A stretch of 64,000 nucleotides of DNA from Chlorops oryzae (Eukaryota; Arthropoda; Insecta; Diptera; Chloropidae). The DNA is taken from contig CM035806.1 of assembly GCA_020466095.1 (NCBI GenBank), positions 124,113,407 through 124,177,406 of the forward strand. The letters run 5' to 3'. The notes below the pieces were generated by a model that saw only the letters and a list, made by a program, of their open reading frames with translations, was not told the origin of the DNA and ran no database searches. The position numbers and the translations under genes were made by a program. Below, in pieces: positions 22,465 through 34,347 of the stretch. How positions within the stretch are numbered: position 1 is the first letter of the stretch; every line of letters begins with the position of its first letter.

Positions 22465-24943
22465 CCCATATGGGCAATTCCATTTGTTGGTACGTTACAT
22501 TTTTTTAAATTTTGGGCACATAACTTCTTAAGTTTTTTAAATACGATGTCGAGCTTTTCCAGTAAATAAAGATAGGCATGAGTTCTAGAAAATACAATAT
22601 ATAATTTTGAAAAAAGTCCATGGGGCATCCTGGTAATGCTGATTAAAAGGCGTTGGTACGTTACAAATTTTTCTAGCTGTTTTGAGAGAGCGGCAGATAT
22701 TGTGAGAACTCTGCTCTCCTACTGAATGTAGTTTTACAAAATTTTTATGAATTATGTAAAAAAGGTTACTTTCGATGATTTGCATTTAAAACCCCAAGAA
22801 ATATGTGTTGATAAATTTAAAAAAATATTATACGCCTGTTGGTACGTTACGTTGGTATGTTACATAAAAATTTTTGAAATCGAACTGTCATAGAGATATC
22901 AAAGTAAAAAAAATTTTTACAAAAGATTTGACCTAAATCTATAAAATTAACCTTCTGAATAGTATAGAAGCTTTTTATGCCCGGCAGACTTCGTGTGCCG
23001 GGAATACATTCTTTTTGCATCTGTTTGAAACACCCAGGTGTTTCATCAAATGAGGGTACCTCCTGCTCATCAAGTAAAACAAGTAAGGGTGTTATAGTCA
23101 GGCGAGCCTGACAATAGAATACCCGACACAGACACTTATGTTCGAATAATTTTTAATATCAGGAGTTGTTTAAGGCCATAGGGGCCCCATATACCGACTT
23201 TTGTTTAATTTCTATATAAAAACTGCCCATTTGCCACGCCCAATTTTTCAATTTTTTTGGGATTCTAATCGGACCCCTATATATACGCTTAAATTCTAAG
23301 TTTCATTGAAATATTTCAATAAAGTCCGCTTTTGAGGCATTTTTGGGATTTTTGTGACAGACCCTAGTACTAGAGGTACCCTTAATAATAGTTCTATCGA
23401 AAAATTTTTTGGGGAGGACGTTACTGGCTATCAAGGAAGCATACGTGCCAACTTTCGTTCAAGTCCCATTTGTATTTCGGGTGTAGGAGACAATTTTCGA
23501 AAAACGCCCTTATGCCACGCCCACTTTTCAAATTTTTTAAAATCATATTACTTGCGTTTAAACATGTTCAAATACCAAGTTTCATCAAAATATCTTGAAA
23601 AACTCAAGTTTTAGAGCAGTTTTTGTGATTTTCATAACAGACCCTAGTACTGGAGGTACCCCTAAAAATGGTCCGATCGGGTCCATTCTCGAACTTGTTC
23701 TTACTCATGTCCCCGTGAGCACGCATACCAAATTTTGTCAAGATAGCTCAACTCCTTCGATAAGATAACTGTATACAGACAGACAGACAGACGGACAGAC
23801 GGACATGTCTAAATCGAATCTCCTGGTGACGCTGATCATTTCTATATACATTTTGTATGGTCTATCTCGACTGGTTCTGGGTGTTACACACAACCCAACA
23901 AACGCAATATACCCTCGACACAGAGTGTGTCGGGTATAAAAATGAGGCGTGATCGTTTATCCTTTAAAACTGTGTAGTATGTCCAAAACAGGGTTGGATC
24001 GACGGTGGCTATATCGGGGTTGCACACCCCTTTGGGAAATTTTGATGGTTTGGATGGTTTGTGCGTATCAAAGACTTCTATCCAACAAATATAAAAAAAC
24101 AAGGTGTGTGATTGGATTCCCGGGAAATTGAAATAAATACTCGGGAATTTAAATATGTTCGAAATTTTTTAATTCGAAAATTTTATCGTATAGCCGCTCT
24201 TTTGTTTTTTACAATGTCATTTCTTTCAAAATTTTCATACATTCTTCAAAATATTGGAGGAACGAAATTCCCTTTCCCCAAATTTTGGATCCAATCACAT
24301 GCCCGAATACAACATTTACAAACTAATTTTCAAGTTACATAGATCTTAGCACATTTCAAACTGCGACCGGTACCTTGTCAGGCAAACAATCATGAAAGCG
24401 TTGGTACGTTACAGCTTTTTAATGATATTTAAAATTAAAAATAATCCATAAATTAAATTTTTTTAACGGTATTCTTTGAACAATTTCGAATACTTAGAGG
24501 AAAAAATAAAGAGCATTTATTTCATCGACATGCTTTACTTTGACACTAACTTTGTTGCATTTAGCGTTGGTATGTTACACAAACTTTGCGGCCAAATGCA
24601 ACACTGTCTGAGTCGCTTAAAATTATACTTTTCGTACTTTTGCCAGCTTAATCTAAAGCTCTTGATTGTTAACCATAATTGGGCTTAGTTATATATCGAA
24701 AAATATATACATGTTTCATTTGCTGACCTTGGGAAAATTTTCGATGTTTGACATTTTTCTTCGAATAATTTAAGCTTTTTACAAAACACGCGTGTCCACT
24801 TGCAAAAAAGGATGCACTATATGAATTTGACAGCAACGTATAGATTACATATCTGTTCAACTATTATTGATATTTTTTTCCAACTTTAATCGAAAAAAAA
24901 TTTTTTTTCTCCTCATCGATTTCTGTGGAATTGCCCATATGGG
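22465..24943. mobile_element. DNA element with CCCATATGGG ends, unassigned
   Basis: CCCATATGGGCAATTCCA at the left is inverted at the right as TGGAATTGCCCATATGGG, with TA on both flanks. The word TTGGTACGTTACA (or TTGGTATGTTACA) occurs near the left end at about 22487, 22652, 22840 and 22853 and near the right end at about 24402 and 24564, all in the same orientation. A complete family A copy (23081-23942) is nested inside. Remaining length is about 1.6 kb and no transposase domain is visible. I do not recognise the family; TA flanks would fit Tc1/mariner-like transposition, but the end is itself palindromic, so this is weak. Confidence 0.65.
23081..23942 (+). repeat. Dispersed family A, full-length copy (A1)
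   Basis: 5' end AAGTAAGGGTGTTATAGTCA, then the short palindrome CAGGCGAGCCTG, AATACCCGACACAGACAC, two internal CCTAGTACT(A/G)GAGGTACC blocks, CCACGCCCACTTTTC, a GACAGACAGACGGACAGACG tract and ATCGAATCTCCTGGTGACGC. The 3' end is a hairpin (ACCCTCGACACAGAGTGTGT then CGGGT) followed by ATAAAAA. Non-coding. Subterminal inverted words, a 3' stem-loop and a core of simple repeats recall Helitron-derived DINE-1/HINE elements. Confidence 0.85.
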
Positions 24944-25084
24944 TATTTCCAGAAAAAAGGAAACTTTTTGTCACGTCCGAGCATATCTAACTAATTGCCT
25001 TGCTGGTCTGCATATAATGTTGATAATTATAAAAGTCCGGAAGAGCTGCGCGATAATAGATACAAACAAAATTATCAATTTCCA

Positions 25085-25400
25085 CATTCTTCAATTCGGG
25101 ACTTAAAATTGCTAAAGTAACTGTCACGTCCGTTTGGAAATACACACCCATATTCAAAGGCGACTGCCGGACAAAACCCGCAAAAAAGACATAATACTCT
25201 ACTGTTCCAGGAAACGGCCGGAGGGCAGGAAGCCCGAAAAATATATGGATCGGTCAGATGAAAAAGTAGCAAAGGATGAGTCTCAGCGATCACATAATCC
25301 AGGATCGGAATGCCTGCAGAAAAGTGCCGAGATCACATACGCACACCTCATGGAGAAGCATGAGCGAGTCCGAAAAGCAAGGGTAAGCAAGGGCTAAGAA
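25085..25400 (+). CDS. Uncharacterised basic open frame
   Basis: 87 codons from an ATG at 25134, in a segment distinctly richer in GC than its surroundings. The predicted peptide is highly charged (RKKD, RPEGRKPEK, EKHERVRKAR) and predicted soluble. The frame ends near a GGGTAAGC that could be a donor. No family recognised; a fragment of a retroelement ORF or of a host exon are both possible. Confidence 0.25.
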
Positions 25401-25478
25401 GAAGAAATAAAAGCAATTGTCTATTGAACATTGCTATTCAATTTCAATTGGATGTCATTCTTAAATTAAAGAATAATA

Positions 25479-25993
25479 GTGGTATTCAAGCAGATGGGGC
25501 AATTGGAGTGCGAAAATTTTGCACTAGCAATTTTTGCACTTTTGCATAAACAACCCTCTGAAGAACGAGTGCAAAAATTCAACGATAACAGCTGTTTGAT
25601 TTTAAGATCCATACGGACAGTTAAACATGTTTGGTCTTTCACATTTATATTACGCAGATATAATTGATATCAAAAAATTAAGATGCAAAAATTTTTTAGA
25701 AAACAAATTTTTATTTGTAAAAACGATAGTCGTATTATTAAATAGATGCATGGCATTCATTCAATTTCACTTGTTTTTCATTTATTGAACTTTATAAATC
25801 ATGGTTTTTGTATTTCTTCATACATTCATACTCATTTGACACTGTAGGGTCGCCATAGCACTCATTTGCACATAAAATCGGGCAAATGTTGCACATCAAA
25901 ATCGATGTGCAATAGTTGCCCAGCTGCGGAAACGATTTTCCATACAAACCAATTTGCCCAAATGCCCAAGATGCCCACCTGCTTGAATACCAC
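25479..25993. mobile_element. MITE with GTGGTATTCAAGCAG ends
   Basis: GTGGTATTCAAGCAGATGGG faces CCCACCTGCTTGAATACCAC, with TA on both sides. TTTGCAC-type words recur inside both ends (about 25520-25545 and 25865-25915). 515 bp. An AAGATGCCCA/TTGGGC stretch extends the inverted similarity. No coding capacity beyond chance frames. Confidence 0.75.
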
Positions 25994-26201
25994 TAATATT
26001 AGTTTACGGACAGCACCCCGCGACGATGCAAATGCCATATGACTTCAACTTTGACCGCGCTTTACTAAGTACATACTCGCATTTAAAGCTTTTTGCCCTA
26101 CAATTTGGAAGCATATCAAATGCTGAAAGCCTAATATAATTAACTGAAAATTAAAGCCCAAGTATTTTTGCTTTGCTGCTTTTGTTTGCCGCTTCAATTT
26201 T

Positions 26202-26235
<34 letters not shown>

Positions 26236-26767
26236 AAAATGCTTCCCCGCACTTAATGTGCAATTTAGCAAAAGACATGTGCGGAAAATCAGACAGACAG
26301 ACAGACGGACAGACAAACGGAACGGGCGTAGGATTTTGTGAGCAAAAAAAATATATACAGCGTCTTAGTACAGTGAAACAAAGCGGCAAAGCAACCCAGC
26401 AGAAAATGTCAGGCGGATATCCGCGGTGAACTCCGCGTGAAAAAGGAGCCGGCCCGAATCCCTTTGTAAAGGAGTCGCGCGGTGAAATTTCTACACGAAT
26501 GGCATTGCGCTTCACGCCGGACAAGTTCATCGGGGCGGCGCGAAAAAGTCCGCTGCAGCGAAAAAAGTATTTGAGAGCTGCATATGCTCTTTTTTTTCTC
26601 TCTCGTTGTCTATTTTTTAGAACCCGTTTGACAACTCTCCATCTCTATCTCTCTCTCCTGAGTTCAGGAAGAAAACTCGAGTTTCGAGAGAGGATTCTCT
26701 CATCGCGTTTTTTCGTGTGTTTCGAATTTTTCTAAAAATCTTTGTTTCTTCTACAATTATTATTTGG
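25994..26767. other. No certain gene
   Basis: A T tract at 26207-26234 is followed by a GACAGACAGACAGACGGACA tract similar to the A/B families but without their other landmarks, then a GC-richer stretch (26390-26560) with overlapping frames on both strands and no recognisable domain. Confidence 0.35.
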
Positions 26768-26835
26768 CTCGGGAAGGGATCGAACCCGCGATCTTCGAAT
26801 TATGAGGCCAGTATGCATGCCATACGGTACATCTT
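26768..26835 (-). repeat. tRNA-like (SINE-type) sequence
   Basis: Minus strand shows GCGGGTTCGATCCCTTCCCG, a strong B box, preceded by an A-box-like GTATGGCATGCATACTGG. The arms outside the T arm do not pair well, so it is a tRNA-derived repeat or decayed pseudogene. Confidence 0.55.
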
Positions 26836-27982
26836 GCAAATGATCTCCTGACGCTAAAACCATATTTAAATTTAAGCGGCTAATGAGATTCAAGCAAGAC
26901 GAGTTCAAAATGTAAATGACAATCGGGCATGACTTTTTCGTCCAACCTTCTTGACACTGTCATGCGGAGCATTTCACCGAGGCGTCCGCTCTGAAAGGCG
27001 CGCGTACTTGTTCACCGCCGACATAATATTCTGCTGGGAACGCATGCAACTGTGCATACACGAATTTATTTTGCTCCCTCTGCTTCTCTGTGTCACAACA
27101 TACATAACATACATACATACATATGTATAAGTATTTTTATGGCTGCTCTCTTCACCCATCGCCGTCTTGCACGGCTATCCTCTATCGGGGGAATTACGAG
27201 TTTCGCAAATGTTTGTGCACTTTTGAAATGCAAAGAAAATCGAAGCTGACACCGTTGTTTACGCGGGTTTTCCTTATGTAAATATTTGAGCATAACAAAG
27301 GGAAATTACAAGCCTGCTCAATGCGGGAATGCAACCATGCGTTGAAAATGCTCTTAAAACGGCAAGCAAGGCAAAACGAAGATAAACGAAACGAAATGAA
27401 ATGAATTGAATTGATAAATGGAATTGTTAAGCGCATTTACGTGAAAAGAACGCGTCGCTTTGGAAAATATCCGAAGGGAAGAGCGAAACGCAAAAAGCGA
27501 AAAGCAAAAATGCCAACGTTGAGAACTGAAGGAAATTGTGGAAATCTAGACGTGGAAAAGTGCAACGCATAATATAATAAAGACAAACAAGTGAGAGAAA
27601 AAAGAAAAAACGAGAAACTAACGGGGAATATTTACGACCGCACGCAGCGAAAGGTCATCCTTTATTTTTAGCCGCCATTTTAAGCACTTAAATGCCGTAA
27701 TTATCACAATGCTTTGTCGCCCTGCCAACCCCAAAACGACCCGACGTGGGACGTTTTTTCTTTCTTTCGCTTTTTTTCTGCTGGAGGAGTCCGTTGGGCG
27801 TTTTGAACGGCTACTTTTCACGATTATGTTTTATGGAAAATGCGTGAATGATGCCGGCTTATGACAGCATTTGATTTGAAAAGAGCTTTTAATGAGCTTT
27901 AAATTCGACGGAAACTTGGAAAAGCATTACGCACAGGGGTGAACTCGACTGGAATGGATTACAGTTAGGGGTAAGTATCTAG
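26836..27982. other. No gene seen
   Basis: A CATACATACATATGTATAAG microsatellite at 27105-27130 and A-rich, GAAACGAAA-rich DNA at 27370-27620. No domain-bearing frame. Confidence 0.45.
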
Positions 27983-27990
27983 GTGGTAAG

Positions 27991-28379
27991 CAGGGATGAA
28001 AAATGAGAATTTCCAAATGTACCTAATTTCACAAAAAAATGTACCTTTTTGGGTACCAATGTACCTAAAATCATTAGCCGTTTATTTATTGGCTTTATAA
28101 AAAATTTTGTATTAAAAACTTAACATTCATTCAGTATATCAACAAAGGTAAAAAAAGTTGACATTACTGGGTAGCTGCCAGACAAATTTTCTTAAAGCAA
28201 ATAAAAATATTAATATTGCAATTAACCACTTGTTACTAACACATTTTTTTGGTTTAGTGACCGGAAAATTTTTTGAAAAACACAATGTACCTAAAACGGA
28301 TCAATTGTACTTAATGTACATACCTTTGAAGTCAAAAAGGGCCGAAAAAGGTACAATTGTACCTAGTTTTTCATCCCTG
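27991..28379. mobile_element. hAT-like MITE with ATGTACCT words
   Basis: Perfect ends CAGGGATGAAAAA and TTTTTCATCCCTG, flanked by the 8-bp duplication GTGGTAAG (27983-27990 and 28380-28387). ATGTACCT or its complement recurs near both ends (about 28018, 28031, 28048 at the left; 28285, 28310-28320 and 28350-28362 at the right). 389 bp. hAT by end type and duplication length. Confidence 0.9.
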
Positions 28380-28688
28380 GTGGTAAGCCATGCGACGCGA
28401 ATGAGATCCAGCAAGAAAAAAGCCTAAAATTAAGATGCCGACCAGTGATGCCAGATTGTGGGTTTTTCCCCATATTGTGGGTTTTTTCACTCAAATATCG
28501 TGACATGGGGATAAGTATGGGTAATTTTATATCGAAATTTATGAATTACATTTAAGGTATATTTACTACTTATGAGAATGAAAATCGTGTTTTCCCTTTT
28601 CCAGTACCATGCATGACTCTTTTTGCTGTATCTAGTCGCGTGTTCCCTAAGTGTTGTAAAGAAACTTGGTTTTTTTTTAAGTCATGAA

Positions 28689-29437
28689 TAATGATACCAA
28701 CCGTTTGGGAAGAAAAAGCAGAACTTCGGCCACAAAACGAATTCAAAAAGCAGAACTATTCAGAACATGAGCTAGAAAAATCAGAACATAAATCAGAACA
28801 AAAATCAGACTACATATTAAAATCTGAGTGTACATTTTAGTACATTTTTTACACCTCTAGGCAAATCTAAACAAAATATAAGAGTCAGTTATAAAAACAT
28901 TAGGGAAATCAAACCAAATAAACCTTATTTTTGAGAACACTTTTATTAAAACAAAAATAAAACCTAAACCTCAGGATTCTGATGAACATAAAAAAATACA
29001 TTTCGATAACAATTAAAACTTTGATATCCCCGATACTGGCTACTCATCTTCTTCTGAATCATTTATTACCGATATATGACTTCCTCCAGTGGTGGCAGTG
29101 CTTGCTGAAGTGCTTGTGCTGTTAGCACTTGCAGTGGCTGCTTTGCTTGCTTTAAAATCATATTTCGATTGGCCTGAAATTGCGAAAACACGAAAATTTC
29201 TTTCATTTTCGAAATGTCTTAACGTGTAAATGGCCTCTAAGAAATTATGGGTGAATGTTCATTTAAATGAATGTTGGTGGACATGCGGATTCCCATATTT
29301 AGATATCAATGGAAAATCAGAACAAATCAGAACACATTCGGGAAAATCAGAGTTCTGATTTTTCTTAAAACTAAATCAGAACTGGCTTCAGCAAATCAGA
29401 ACTTGTCCTGCCTAAATCAGAACTGTTGGTATCATTA
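28689..29437. mobile_element. Nested hAT-like element with AAATCAGAAC words
   Basis: Perfect 13-bp inverted ends TAATGATACCAAC and GTTGGTATCATTA, flanked by 8-bp duplications GTCATGAA (28681-28688 and 29438-29445). The word AAATCAGAAC (variants AAGCAGAAC, AATCAGAAC) occurs about six times inside the left end and about eight times inside the right end. The middle retains the last part of a minus-strand gene (29043-29178). Confidence 0.93.
29043..29178 (-). pseudogene. Last exon relic of a transposase-like gene
   Basis: Minus strand: TTCGCAATTTCAG, a good splice acceptor, precedes a frame reading QSKYDFKASKAATASANS, a serine/threonine-rich stretch, then ISVINDSEEDE and stop. An acidic tail after low-complexity sequence fits the C-terminus of an autonomous parent. 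The rest of the gene is missing. Confidence 0.4.
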
Positions 29438-29705
29438 GTCATGAATAAGACTGTAATTTTAGTTACTTTTATTTTTTGTTATTTTCTTGATACTTTTATT
29501 GAAATATTAAAACATTGTGTTTAAATCCAATGTTCAATTTTGAAATCGGTACGCCCATATTTTCAAAAAATCATTCTGGGTTTTTTCGTGGGTTTTTAGT
29601 TTTTGAAAATGGGGAAAAGTGGGGTTTTTTTCCAATATATGAGGGTTTTTTTATCGATAAAATGTGGCATCACTGATGCCGACCTGCATGCGCTTAAAAT
29701 ATTGA

Positions 29706-29935
29706 GAGCGTGAGAGAAAGAGGGAGAGAGAGGGAGAGAGAGGGAGAGAGAGGGAGAGAGAGGGAGAGAGAGGGAGAGAGAGGGAGAGAGAGGGAGAGAG
29801 AGGGAGAGAGAGGGAGAGAGAGGGAGAGAGAGGGAGAGAGAGGGAGAGAGAGGAGAGAGAGGAGAGAGAGGGAGAGAGAGGGAGGAGAGGGAGAGAGAGG
29901 GAGAGGGAGGGAGAGACGGAGCGGGAAGGAGAGGG
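29706..29935. repeat. Polypurine tandem repeat (GGGAGAGAGA)n
   Basis: About 20 units of a 10-bp purine-only repeat, then irregular GGAGAGG. More than 220 bp of near-pure purine on one strand; long mirror-repeat purine tracts can form triplex (H-) DNA. Open frames here are artefacts. Confidence 0.97.
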
Positions 29936-29939
29936 GGGG

Positions 29940-30690
29940 GTTAATAAAGTCAAAAGGGTAGCAAAAAAGCCATGATAAGGAAGACTGGACGGGCGGCTTT
30001 GATAAAGAGTGACAGAATCGAAGAATGGGAGAAAAAATTACTTGCAGAGAACCTATGTATACGAAACTACGAAATTGATGATAACGAATAGGAAACGGAT
30101 TAAGAGATTCGAGATTGTTAAGTATGCGGCAGAACGAAAAAAGGGAATACGGAAAACTTGATAGAGGAAAGGAAAAAGTAAATATCAGAGAAAATGAAGG
30201 ATGCTTATAACATTAAAAAAGGAGATACAGAAACAAAATGAGTGCCAGGGAAATTTAAGAGAAAAATACAACAAAAAAACCTTTAAAAAAGAAAAGCATA
30301 AATATAACAGCTCCACAAAACAAATAAAGTGTCAAGCCCAGTTGTCCAAATTTCAGGTCCATTTAATTCCATATTTAACCTCAAACAAGATTCCGCGAGC
30401 GAAGTTTTATTTTTGAGTTTATGACGAATCTTAGCTTAGTTGAGCTACTTTATGGATCTCAAATTCGGATTCAGCGACCCTGAAAAAATATAGTACTTAG
30501 CGGTGAGACCCATGGCTCTGAATTTTTGTTTTGTTTTTTGTTGGGCTCTCTAATTTAGGTGGATGGAATTGAAAATCGGGAAATAAAGTCATTATCAAAA
30601 ATAAAATCGGACAAAGGAAGAAAATTAAAGTGAAGCTGAGAAAGTGAAGATGAGCTGTAATGAAGCCTTGGAATACCCAAAATAATCTGA
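29940..30690. other. No gene seen
   Basis: A-rich, without domain-bearing frames. Confidence 0.5.
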
Positions 30691-30692
30691 GC

Positions 30693-31420
30693 TAGGTTAG
30701 GTTAGGTTAGATGGGCCGCCTACAAAAATCTAAGGCTGTCGCACCCACACCTCACTTTTTGCGTGAGGGCCAATCTTACAGCTTTAGGAGCTCCTTTGTT
30801 CTTTTCTGACTTACAAGAGGCCAAATGTGCCTGGCCTTGTTAACAGTATTCATATTTTCCCACCTATCCTAGAAGGATTTTTTGGCCTACTAGTCAAATA
30901 TAAGACGGCAAGTTGCAAAAGGAATGTATACAGGCTCCATATGAGATGGAGTCAGTAATGCCGTACCGCGTCTTGCATGTTCGTCCGCTACACAGTTACC
31001 AGGAATGTCACTATGCCCTGGTACCAAGATTATATTAAACTGGAAGTATTCACTCATCACACGTAGTGACGTAAGGCACTTTCTAACTGGTTTGGAGTTC
31101 ATTTCTGAAGAGTTCATCGCTGAAGAGTTCAGTGATTTAATAGAAACCTGACTGTCAGTAAAAATATTGACTTTGGTGTGCGTTACCACGTTGTTCCTTA
31201 GCCAACTAAGTACCTTCCCCATAACCGACATTTCCGCCTGGAAGACGCTGCAATGATCGAGAAGTCTGAAACTACTTTCCAGCTTTAAGTCAGGACAGAA
31301 AAACCCCCTCCTACCTTGTTCTCAAGCTTGGAGCCATCTGCGTAAAAGATTAGATGACCCTCATCCAGGTTGAGACCCTCGCTCCAGTCTTCTCTCGAGG
31401 GAATAAAGATTCGGAACGGT
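30693..31420 (-). pseudogene. Non-LTR retrotransposon 3' end with RNase H domain
   Basis: Minus strand encodes an RNase H domain with all four acidic residues visible: YADGSK near 31331-31345, CSVFQAE near 31240, FTDSQVSIKSL near 31150 and GHSDIPGNCVADEHARRG near 30985. A one-base shift separates YADGSK from the rest. RNase H at the end of the reverse-transcriptase ORF is found in clades such as I, LOA and R1. The 3' end finishes in three and a half TTAGG-type units (30693-30710). The polymerase domain is not present, so this is a 5'-truncated, inactive copy. Confidence 0.8.
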
Positions 31421-33430
31421 TTCTCTAGGTTTCTCATAGATATACAGTAATTCGTCTTTTCCGGTATGTTGCTGATAACAGCTGATAGTGGAAGATTAGA
31501 ATTCGAACCTCAAATACCGGACTACATCAGTCGCAGGGAAGAAATCATCGCAGAGCGTTGGAATAGAAAAAACTGAACGAATTCGAGACCTTACTATAAA
31601 GATCTATCCTAAAAATGAGAGGAGACCTATATTTTTCTCTCATCAAACCGAATAGTTCAACGGTGAATGGCTATCTGTCAAATCGCATAAGAACGGGAAA
31701 ATTTAATATTGGGAAGATCTCAATGTATGGAGTATGTATGTATTTGTATCTTTAAAGGAAATCGAAGGAGTAACACACTCCTGGCACAATTTCCGGCAAT
31801 TAGACATGCAACATGTCTCCAAACCTACATTCCACGACGGTACGTTCGCAAAACCATTTTCGAATGCTTTCTTCGACTATAAGTAAGAATGGGTCGAACA
31901 GCGAGGACTGAAGGTCCTGTTGTTGACGTGAATTGAAAAAAAAAAGTAATGTGAAAGCGAAATTGTACGATAACTTTGTAATGGAAGAGGACAAGAACAA
32001 ATTGGGTTCGGTGATTTCCCGCAAGCCAGGTAAAATATGAAAAAAAAAAATATACACATGATGTTCACATATTCAAGGACCTTGCAATGTCGCTTTCATT
32101 GTTTAGAAGTTGTTGTTCTTCTTCTTGTTTTTTTTTTTTTCACCTTTAATAACTTTACGTAGTGAGGAAACTGCGACGATGGAAGCGAAAACGGTGGCGG
32201 CCAAAAGAGACATGCTAGAAATGGGTAGCGAGTCATGGAAATAGGGTAGAGGTTGGTTGGGGAGACGGTTGACTAAGGTGCTCGGATTCACACCAACTGA
32301 ACTAAGCTCAGAACTAGAACCAAACCGAACCGAATCGAACCGAAGCGATTCAATGCCGAACAAGGACTCTCGACTCGTCAACAGGAAGTGTGCACACGTA
32401 CGCCCTTTGTTTTTACTAAAACTTCCTTTTGGTTTTCTTATTGCTGTTGTTGTTGTTGTTCTCGTTGATATATTTCCTTCGTATTTTTGGATTTTTAAAC
32501 ATGAAAGTGAAAGCAACTCTCCAAGCCTCATGAAGTCGATGAGACAAAACGGCAGAATATGTAGATAGATAGATAGAAATAAAGAGATAGCGAGATAGAG
32601 AAAGAGAGAGAGAGAGAAAGTTCGGAGAAAGAAGGAGCTCTATGAGGGTCAACATACGCCAATTTGAAGTCATGAAACATCAGAATAAAGCGACTTTGAA
32701 CTTTCATTTTTCCAACATTCCACTTTTCTCATCGTCTAGCATTTTGTATCCTTGCATCTAGTTACATTTTACATTTGCCATCACTAGCAGGAGCACACAG
32801 GCAGATAGACAGACAGACGCACAGTGGAGTGAGATAACAAAAACATAATGCTAAACAACCGCATGTTTGCGCTGAGCTTGTGGCATAGACATACGTATGT
32901 GTGCGCGCGCGCGCGCGCGTGTGTGTGAGAGAGAGGGTTTTTGGATTTGTTTGTGTTTGTGTTTAGTGAAAAGTTTTCCAGGCCAGACAGCAGCGAGACA
33001 AAATAAAAAGAATTAAAGCACAAACGCGAAGGAAGCGACTTAAATAAGCTTCTAACTTGAATTGTGCCACGCGGCACACAAGTCGAAACAGTCGAAAATT
33101 ATGGGACAAAAAAAAAAAAAAAAAAAACTAAAATAGATAGGACACGGAGATACATATGTACATACATATAAAATTTTCCCTTCCCTGTCGGTTTAAGTTA
33201 AAAATTTTTCTTTAAAATAACATTTCCGTACGAATTTCGATATTTTAAGATCACACCTGCGAAAGCTCCAAAGGAGGTCACTTTTTGTTCTTTTAAAAGA
33301 CTTTAAGCCTTAATAACTTATTCAAAAGTGACACAGACAATAAAGACACTGCGCAAGTGGGTACATTTATTCTATCTCAAGAACAAAAAGGATTTCCACG
33401 ATCTGGTCTTTGTAAAAAAACTAAACTAAA
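31421..33430. other. No certain gene
   Basis: Residual coding-like minus-strand sequence may extend the non-LTR fragment to about 31480. The rest has short AT-rich frames, a (TTG)n run near 32447-32460, GATAGATAGA/GAGAGA tracts at 32555-32620, a CAGACAGACAGACG tract near 32803 and an A tract at 33107-33127. Confidence 0.4.
32902..32930. repeat. Alternating (CG)n(TG)n tract
   Basis: GTGTGCGCGCGCGCGCGCGT followed by GTGTGTGAG. Alternating purine-pyrimidine of this composition is a classic Z-DNA-prone sequence and is unusual for CpG content in this AT-rich window. Confidence 0.9.
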
Positions 33431-34302
33431 TAAGTTAGGGTGTTATAGTCTGGCGAGCCTGACAATAAAATACCCGACACAGACACATATATTTATATAA
33501 TTTTTAAGCCACGCCGAAGAAAAAGGACGACTAGAAACGAATATTCAACAGGTTTTTAAGGCCATTGGGCCCCATATACCAACTTTTGTAAAATTTCTTT
33601 ATGAAAACCGCCCCTTTGTCACGCCCACTTTTCCTTTTTTTTTAAATATACGCTCAAATTCTAAGTTTCATGGAAATATTTCGTAAAAGTCCGATTTTGA
33701 GGCAGTTTTGGGATTTTTATGACAGACCCTAGTACTGGAGGTACCCTTAATAATGGACCGATCAAAGAAGTTTTTTTTGGAGGATGTTTATGGCTACAAA
33801 GGAAACATAAGTGCCAACTTTCGTTCAAGTCCCATTTGAATTTCGGGTGTAGGAGAAGATTTTCAAAAAACACCCTTCTGCCACGCCCACTTTTCCAATG
33901 TTTGGAAATCATATTACTTGCCTTGAAACATGTTCAAATATCAAATTTCATCAAAATATCTTGAAAAACTTCGATTTTAGAGCAGTTTTTGTGATTTTCG
34001 TAACAGACCCTAGTACTGGAGGTACCTCTAAAAATGGTCCGATCGGGTCCATTCGAGAACTTGTTCTTACTCATGTCGCCGTGAGCACGCATATCAAATT
34101 TTTTCAAGATAGCTCAAATCCTTCAATAAGAAAACTGTATACAAACAGACGGACAAACAGACGGACATGTCTAAATCGAATCTCCTGGTGACGCTGATCA
34201 TTTCTATATGTTTTTTGTATGGTCTATCTCGACGGATTCTGGGTGTTACACACAGCCACACAAACGCAATATACCTGCGACACAGAGTGTATCGGGTATA
34301 AA
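33431..34302 (+). repeat. Dispersed family A, full-length copy (A2)
   Basis: Begins TAAGTTAGGGTGTTATAGTC and carries the GGCGAGCCTGAC word, CCCTAGTACTGGAGGTACC twice, two CCACGCCCACTTTTCC blocks, the ACAGACGGACAAACAGACGG tract and the terminal GACACAGAGTGTATCGGGTA hairpin followed by TAAAA. Same layout as 23081-23942. Confidence 0.88.
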
Positions 34303-34347
34303 ATGCTACTCGGGCTTCTATACTAGTTGAGGTCATGGAAAACCAAC

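Larger units (their letters stand above)
28443..29675. mobile_element. hAT-like element with GTGGGTTTTT words
   Basis: Ends CAGTGATGCCAGATT and ...GTGGCATCACTG, flanked by perfect 8-bp duplications ATGCCGAC (28435-28442 and 29676-29683). GTGGGTTTTT is repeated inside each end (28458-28486 at the left; 29576-29626 at the right). A second hAT-like element (28689-29437) is nested within, so the original length was about 480 bp. Confidence 0.9.

Noticed and set aside
26768..26835. Functional tRNA gene
   Set aside because: Good B box, but acceptor, D and anticodon arms do not pair into a cloverleaf.
29651..29961. Ser/Leu/Pro or Arg/Glu-Gly repeat proteins on either strand
   Set aside because: Artefacts of the purine decamer tandem repeat.
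30693..30710. Interstitial telomere repeat
   Set aside because: Only about three and a half units, directly at the 3' end of a retroelement fragment; a retroelement tail is the simpler explanation.
33661..34191. Frames of 80-100 codons within family A copies on both strands
   Set aside because: Shared between copies only as nucleotide similarity, with shifts and stops; no domain.
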